This document shows positions 59,001-64,000 of a stretch of DNA of 64,000 nt, piece after piece; positions within the stretch are counted from its first letter, which is position 1; each line of letters opens with the position of its first letter. Origin of the DNA: Polytrichum commune (Eukaryota > Streptophyta > Polytrichopsida > Polytrichales > Polytrichaceae). The translations under genes and the position numbers were made by a program. The stretch is from NCBI GenBank assembly GCA_950295325.1, contig OX485803.1:36905554-36969553 (forward strand), in the 5' to 3' direction. The notes below the pieces were generated by a model, which was not told the origin of the DNA, did not search any database, and saw only the letters and a list, made by a program, of their open reading frames with translations.

Positions 59001-61544
59001 ATTTTCTTGTTATGGTCCAGATGCTTGGCTTGCAGGTGAATTCTTTTGTGCAGGATTCCGACTACGATGACGCCCATACTCACAGGGTAATGGCCTCCAA
59101 AATGGATATCCAGGACATCATGGACGTCCTTACACCCCATCCTGTTGTGCCTCTTTCTTCTAGAGAAGAGGCAATGCCCGGAATGGAGACAGACCCTGAA
59201 GAGGACCAAGATCCCAGTTCCCCAAGAGCGCAACCCTCCACACAGGAGCCTTTACACGGCCTTGTTCGCGACCCAATTAATCCAAGTGTTTTCCTGCTGG
59301 GAACAGACGACACGGATGCGCAGGAGGCACGCGTGAACTTCACTCCGATAAGGGTCCCTCATACCCCTGTTCTCTCACCTTTTGGGACTCCCACCTCTCG
59401 AGTTGGATTTCCCTCAACTGCGGGTCCATCTCGTGCTCCAGGAGTTATGGCCGAGAAGGATGTGGACCTTGCGGCAGAAGGCGGATGCACCGCTTCATCT
59501 GGAGGGGGATCTCAACATTCAGATCTACCCCCTATGGAGGGGAGGGATGTGCTGGAGTTGATATTGAGGCCTGATATCTCTCTATATCGTGAGAGTCGAC
59601 GAAAGAGGAACAAGACGCCATACAACGAATACCCTGAAGGCGCGGTCTTGGAGCTCTCCGATGAAGACGAGGATGAGATTAGGATTCACAATGCCATCTC
59701 TGCCTTGCCTACAGAACCTGGCAAGGTGAAGAAAGAGCCGATGTCAGTGTCCGAATTGGACGAGAAGATGGAGAGGCGAATGAAGGAAGAGCTTGACCAA
59801 CGGCTTCGAGAAGCTAACGAGGAGCACGCCAAAAAGATGGCCGCCATCCAAGCTGAGATGGAGCAAGCTAGGTTGGAGTCTGCTCGAAGGCACGCCGATC
59901 TCATGGCCCAAAATCAACAGTTCTTGGCCCAAAGTCAACAATTTATGAGCCTGATGCAGAGCTTGCAGGCAAGACCCCCTGTAGTCTATACAGCTCCCGA
60001 TGCCGTCATGTCTATGCCCCCCACTCTCATGCGGCCTCCGTCTAGTAGCCATGCGGTGTATATACCCGAGCATGCTTATCCAGCCCCCGCGTTGATTGTC
60101 CCGCCCTCTCCCCTTGTTGTCGCCACTCCAGAGGAGCCCTCCTCTCATCCTACAGGAGTGGAGGAGATACCGGCACGTGACATGGCGGGTGCCGCCGAGA
60201 CAGATGTCAATGAAGGCAATGCCCCCATCGGCGATGAAGATGTACATATGCGGGGCAGCCAAGACTCCACAGATGAGGATCAGCCTTACGTGGATACTCA
60301 AGGGTCGCAAGCGGCTGGAGACACCTTGTTGGTGGTCGAAGATCTGGACAATTTTGCGGACGCGCGTCCGGATCCTGTGCCCATGACGGGGCCAGGTGAG
60401 GGAGGCACTGCTGGCGCGGACCTCGCCCTTGAAGAGGTAATCAACCTTTGAGCATGCCTCCCACGTTACGGACGCGCGTCCAAAACTTCCTTGTCTGCCT
60501 CCTTCGTGGCGTGTGTATATTATCGAGTTCAATCCTCGACTTCGCCCGGCGGGTGGATACAATTTTGTTAGCATAGATTCCATTAACTTCAACAGATATT
60601 TTTTGCGACAATGTATATTATTCACCAAATGTATATCACCAATTACATTAATACCAATTTTTCAACTGGATGGTTCGGATTATTTTTGGCCTTATAATTT
60701 GTGTTGAGTTTATCCATGCTTGTCAATTGGTTTTCTTGAGTAGTACCATTTACCTAGATAGAATGTTCCATCACAGGGTCCGTCGGAGATATGTCGCAAC
60801 CCCGCGGGAAAACCAAGCGCGCCCATGATGAAACCGTTCATAATATTTGACCTCAATGGGGTGCTTTGTCAATCCAAACATATCTCGAATAGTGCGTCCA
60901 AGGGGCCCTTCCGTAGTCCACAAGACATGGATTACGGCGGACATTTCGATACTCTCATAAATAAGAAGGTTGTACGTGCCCGCCCCGGTTTGAGGAGCTT
61001 CCTTCGTGAGGTCCTTGGCTTCGCCCATGTCATCATCTGGAGCTCTATGCTCATGGACAACACGAAGGCCATCGTCGGTTTCCTTTTCCGAGAACTCGCA
61101 ATGCCATGCTTGCTTCTCGGTCAAGAACACTGCGATGACCTCTATGACCGTAGTGGCAATATTGTACCCAAGGTTGGAGGAGGTCGTGGGCCTCAATTCT
61201 TAAAGGTCCTGAGGAAGAACCTCTGGGTGGGCGTCCCTATGTTGGAGGGGGTTCCCCACGGTTGTTGGCCCACCCCGGATAACACACTCCTCATTGACGA
61301 CAGCCCGGCAAAGAGTATTCTCAATCCCCCGGGCAATTGCATATTCCCGGATCCTTGGGAAAGCGATAGAAATGACAACTTTCTAGAGAGTGAACTAGGA
61401 CCCTACATTAGGAGGCTTGCCTATCACCCCGGAAGTGTCCCGGATTTTGTGCTCTCCAACCCAATTGGCAATAGGCCTCTAGGCCCACAAGATGAGGAAT
61501 TTAGGAGATTGTACGGCTACGCTAGACTCAATAAATTAATATGA
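56043..61544 (+). CDS. E3 ParB/DGQHR-like - MTase-like - coiled coil - FCP1-like fusion protein
   Basis: Four exons, 56043-57332, 57465-58784, 59021-60436 and 60777-61544, all introns phase 0 and GT-AG, encode about 1,597 residues. Residues ~330-400 (FYIVDGQHSVMAAKALL, then LIAISAFMNQGNKVRQF) have the DGQHR signature and following helix of the ParB/DndB-like superfamily. Residues ~431-870 resemble a class-beta DNA N6/N4 methyltransferase in permuted order. DFRAIPG (~693) stands where DPPY is expected, then a strand HVWLWIVEQE. Finally IYPAFELRMDFYIGVLKAL with VYNVFGGTK and AAL resembles motifs X and I. Both catalytic motifs are degenerate, so activity is doubtful. Then comes a Pro-rich acidic region with a coiled coil (KMERRMKEELDQRLREANEE). 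The C-terminus is FCP1/NIF-like: IIFDLNGVL (~1367), VIIWSSM, LLIDDSPAKSILNPP; the second catalytic Asp is Asn. One mRNA is inferred from splice sites conserved with E2. Confidence 0.72.
57351..57372. promoter_or_regulatory. E3 palindrome in intron 1 of the fusion gene
   Basis: TTTACGGACGTGCGTCCGTA plus AA, one central mismatch from perfect, inside intron 57333-57464. Equivalent to the three E2 sites in its intron 1. Confidence 0.9.
58832..58946. promoter_or_regulatory. E3 palindromes in intron 2 of the fusion gene
   Basis: Three sites at 58832, 58878 and 58925, spaced about 46 bp, all within intron 58785-59020. Equivalent to the pair in E2 intron 2. Confidence 0.9.
60353..60486. promoter_or_regulatory. 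E3 palindromes in exon 3 and intron 3 of the fusion gene
   Basis: The site at 60353-60374 is coding (read as FADARPD), near the end of exon 3. The site at 60465-60486 is a decayed copy inside intron 60437-60776. E2 has palindromes in the same exon and intron. Confidence 0.85.
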
Positions 61545-61636
61545 AAACTTTGATGATTTTGGGTTTGTACTTGGACTCTCCATGTAAATATCTAACATTT
61601 CTCCCCTTATCTTTGTAATGTATTTTTGTGTCTTAG

Positions 61637-62533
61637 TTGCCTCACCAAGCACCCAAAAGTGTCGTCAATGGCATGTCTGCATCTCAGGCAGACACCGGCT
61701 CCCTTTCCCTTGGTATGAGCGACGTTGCAATGCCTTCACTATTCCAATATTCGGCCGTCGATGCTGCCTCTGCTGTTGATTACTCCAAAGACTCCGGGTT
61801 TGAAGACGGAGTCGTGGATAGCCCTCCTGCAAAGGTTGCAAAACTCAATTACTCTCCAAGTCCATCTCCATCTCCCCTCCGCAGTGAGAAGCACGTCCGT
61901 AACCCACGGTCGACCAGACGCCTTTGCATGGATGAACCCCAAATTGATGTCCCGGCGTTTGCGAACGTCCCTCTCGGGCTTGTATCTACACCCGTCGATG
62001 TCCCAAAAGCTCTAACCAGCGCCCCAAAGGCGAAGGTGCCCAACTATTGGCATTCTCAAGTTTTTCCTTGATGATTTCCGTGTATTAGTGCATTTCAACT
62101 TCTTGGGTTTTTCGGACTTCCATCCGTAACTTGTAACCACTTATACTAACCCACTTCATTATATATATTTATGGTCATTGTTCAGACCCCAATGTACACG
62201 AATGTGGGCCGGGCATCATCGACTTCGTCATTGGATAGGCGAACACTGAAGACAGCTTCTTGCGAGTCTGATCGTTGTTTGGCCCTACGGAAGAGTGCAA
62301 GACGTTCGGTTTCCCAAACGCATTCGTATTCCACTTATTCGGAAGGGGGTCGGCAAATATGGGCAAATGGCGCATATTCGGGGTCAACAAATAAACAAGG
62401 TTACAGCCGCGGACCCGAGATCTTTAGAGCCATGGAGGCCATGAAAGCAAAGGAACATGAAACGGCCGTAAATGCTAATAATAGTATTGCAAAAGCAAAA
62501 GTAGTGAGTCGTAATCATGATCCGAACGTATAG
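61637..62533 (+). CDS. E3 small two-exon gene or alternative 3' end of the fusion gene
   Basis: Exons 61637-62035 and 62186-62533, GT-AG intron, both phase 0. The first carries VDAASAVDYSKDS, GVVDSPPAK, SPSPSPSPLRS and TRRLCMDE. The second carries QGYSRGPEIFRAMEAMKAKE. The order and blocks match E2 27213-28030, supporting real coding function. No recognised domain; basic, Ser/Pro-rich and probably disordered. The acceptor at 61637 follows the phosphatase-like exon stop by under 100 bp. Either exon 4 is skipped to give a second C-terminus, or this is an independent gene whose first exon is not visible. Confidence 0.55.
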
Positions 62534-62815
62534 GCTATATTAACATACATGTAGTTGTGGAATTATGTTTCTAGGACTTTCGCCTAATATTGGATATTCC
62601 ACTTGCATTTTGTACTTCAACCCCTATTCAATAAATATGATATTGATTTTCCATATGCAAATGTTTTCATATATCCCATTTTCTTATTGTTAATGTGTAG
62701 TTCCATGCATTTGAGTCTCTTATTTGTTTCCAAAATTGGGAACATAGCATATTTTTAGTGTTTTCATTCCTATAAATGTGAAAGCCACGTCCTTAAATAG
62801 TCTCAAAATTAACAA
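62534..62815. other. E3 right subterminal region
   Basis: AT-rich 3' flank with AATAAATATG near 62630, which could serve as a plant polyadenylation signal. No gene. Confidence 0.45.
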
Positions 62816-62843
62816 AAAGTCTCCAAATAACGAATATAGTGTT
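62816..62843 (-). repeat. E3 right terminal inverted repeat
   Basis: Complement begins AACACTATATTCGTTATTTGG then AGACTTT. It is followed directly by the ATGG duplication. Confidence 0.95.
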
Positions 62844-63570
62844 ATGGGTGAGGGTGTGTAAACCAGAATAATTAGTTGGTTTCAGTTTCTTTTAAGCCAA
62901 ATAGGATTTAAGTGTGAAAATGACTTTTTGAGAACACAAACACTTATAAATAATAGGTATGAGTACACAAAGAACTTGAGATATCAAAAACCAGATTGTG
63001 AGAGACAATAGCATGATTGTAAACGGCACCAACAGCGGAGAACATGTCTCTTAGGAAAATTATAAGTAGGTGTGGGAAGTTACCTGAGGGCTACAAAGAA
63101 AAAAAAAAACTCTTTTTTTAGTCTGGAGAGAGAGAGGAAGAAGTATGCATGCTATTGTCTGGACAATTGAATTGAGTGTTTTTTACTCTAATTTTACTAT
63201 TATCTATGGTGTTTTCTGCAAGTCACTTTCCATTTTGGCTATAGTCTTACCATATGTTGAGATTTTGTATTATGGTACTCATATAGATGATGGCCTGGTG
63301 GAAATTGGGGAGAGTGACCATGAGTAAGTGAAAAAAAAATTATTAAATGATTGGATTTGATTTAATCCATGCCGTAATGAGAGAGTGAACTAAGAAGTTG
63401 CAATACAAATTCATTATCTTAGATTAATACAATTGATTAGACAAATGCTTCATGAAATGAGTTTGTGCATGATATTATTTATGTTTACGAAGGATTGTGA
63501 GATGATCACCTATATTGGAGTATGAGGAGGCTATGGCCATCATTAGAAATAAGTAGAAGAACTACTTCAC
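62844..63570 (+). repeat. Host repeat S, copy B, uninterrupted by E2
   Basis: Colinear with copy A (26151-26671 joined to 44341-44717). It contains the unoccupied E2 target GGTACTCATATAG at 63275-63287. It lacks about 90 bp present in copy A near 26490-26575. The first four bases are the right ATGG duplication of E3. Confidence 0.92.
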
Positions 63571-63589
63571 ACCTTTTATAGCCCTTTAG

Positions 63590-63990
63590 CTAGCTGGGCT
63601 AGCCCATATTTTTGAGGCCTTAAGCTTGTCATAGCTAGGCTAGCCCATATTTTTTTGAGGCCTCAATCTAGCCATAGCTAGGCTAGCCCATATTTTCTAA
63701 GGCCTCGATCTAGCCATAGCTGGGCTAGCCCACATTTTTTGAGGCCTTGATTTAGCCATAGTTGGGCTAGCCCATATTTTTGAGGCCTTAATCTTGTCAT
63801 AGCTAGGCTAGCCCATATTTTTTGAGGCCTCAATCTAGCCATAGCTAGGCTAGCCCATATTTTCTAAGGCCTCAATCTAGCCATAGCTGGGCTAGCCCAC
63901 ATTTTTTGAGGCCTCGATTTAGCCATAGCTGGGCTAGCCCATATTTTGGGAGGCCTCGATCTAGCCATAGCTGGGCTAGCACATTTTTTC
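63590..63990 (+). repeat. 42-bp minisatellite with a TGGGCTAGCCCA palindrome
   Basis: About ten units of 41-43 bp, each with (T)(G/A)GGCTAGCCCA, then CATATTTTT and GAGGCCT. TGGGCTAGCCCA is a perfect 12-bp palindrome. The array probably continues past the window edge. Confidence 0.92.
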
Positions 63991-64000
63991 CGGGTACCGT

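Larger units (their letters stand above)
45494..62843. mobile_element. E3: giant palindrome-bearing DNA transposon, 17,350 bp, apparently intact
   Basis: Starts AACACTATATTCGTTAATTG and ends with the complement of AACACTATATTCGTTATTTG. It is flanked by ATGG (45490-45493, 62844-62847). The uninterrupted paralogue GTTCCATGGGCGAGGG at 26147-26162 gives the empty site. The gene content matches E2 but the whole element is inverted: transposase on minus (46151-49307), fusion gene on plus (56043-61544), small gene on plus (61637-62533). Its palindrome differs from that of E2: TTTACGGACGC joined to GCGTCCGTAAA. No stop or frameshift was seen in the homologous coding exons. Confidence 0.93.

Noticed and set aside
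26151-63570. Long direct repeats (26151-26671 and 62844-63282) as LTRs of one huge retrotransposon
   Set aside because: The repeated sequence has no TG...CA ends. It is split by E2 in one copy, and the interior is fully explained by two DNA transposons with their own TIRs and duplications.

Overview
The window looks like nuclear DNA of a land plant. It carries a three-exon ankyrin/PGG-domain membrane protein gene (a plant family), GT-AG introns, plant-type CCCTAAA telomere-like tracts, a plant CACTA (En/Spm) transposon and a solo LTR. About 51.5 kb of the 64 kb is three giant DNA transposons, each inserted in a low-copy host repeat whose uninterrupted paralogues are also in the window. The element ends, target-site duplications and empty sites can therefore be read directly.

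Layout. 1-4746: intergenic DNA with a microsatellite, a possible MITE and a tandem host repeat (repeat R, ~215-225 bp). 4747-7948 (-): ankyrin/PGG gene. 9276-25799: E1, a 16.5-kb CACTA element with TIRs, a 3-bp AAG duplication, a TNP2-type transposase gene (-) and a TNPA-like multi-exon gene (+). 26672-44340: E2, 17.7 kb, TCAT duplication. 44341-45493: host repeats S and R. 45494-62843: E3, 17.35 kb, ATGG duplication, inverted relative to E2. 62844-64000: host repeat S and a ~42-bp minisatellite running off the edge.

E2 and E3 are the main find. They share an AACACTATATTCGTTA terminus and 4-bp duplications, and carry the same two divergent gene blocks. One is a two-exon DDE-type transposase resembling DUF7869 proteins. 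The other is a large four-coding-exon gene, all introns phase 0. Its predicted ~1,600-residue product joins a ParB/DGQHR-like domain, a segment resembling a degenerate class-beta DNA N-methyltransferase, a Pro-rich coiled-coil region and an FCP1/NIF-type HAD phosphatase-like domain. A small two-exon gene or alternative 3' end follows.

Each element carries dozens of copies of its own long palindrome. In E2 it is TTTGGGTCG-NN-CGACCCAAA; in E3 it is TTTACGGACGC followed by its reverse complement. They lie upstream of both gene blocks, in the same introns of the big gene, and even in coding sequence. The related proteins with different palindromes suggest a protein-site pair (operator, parS-like or self-modification) that diverged with its element; this is inference. 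E2 is damaged (a nonsense codon in the ParB-like exon and a solo LTR in the transposase), whereas E3 appears intact.
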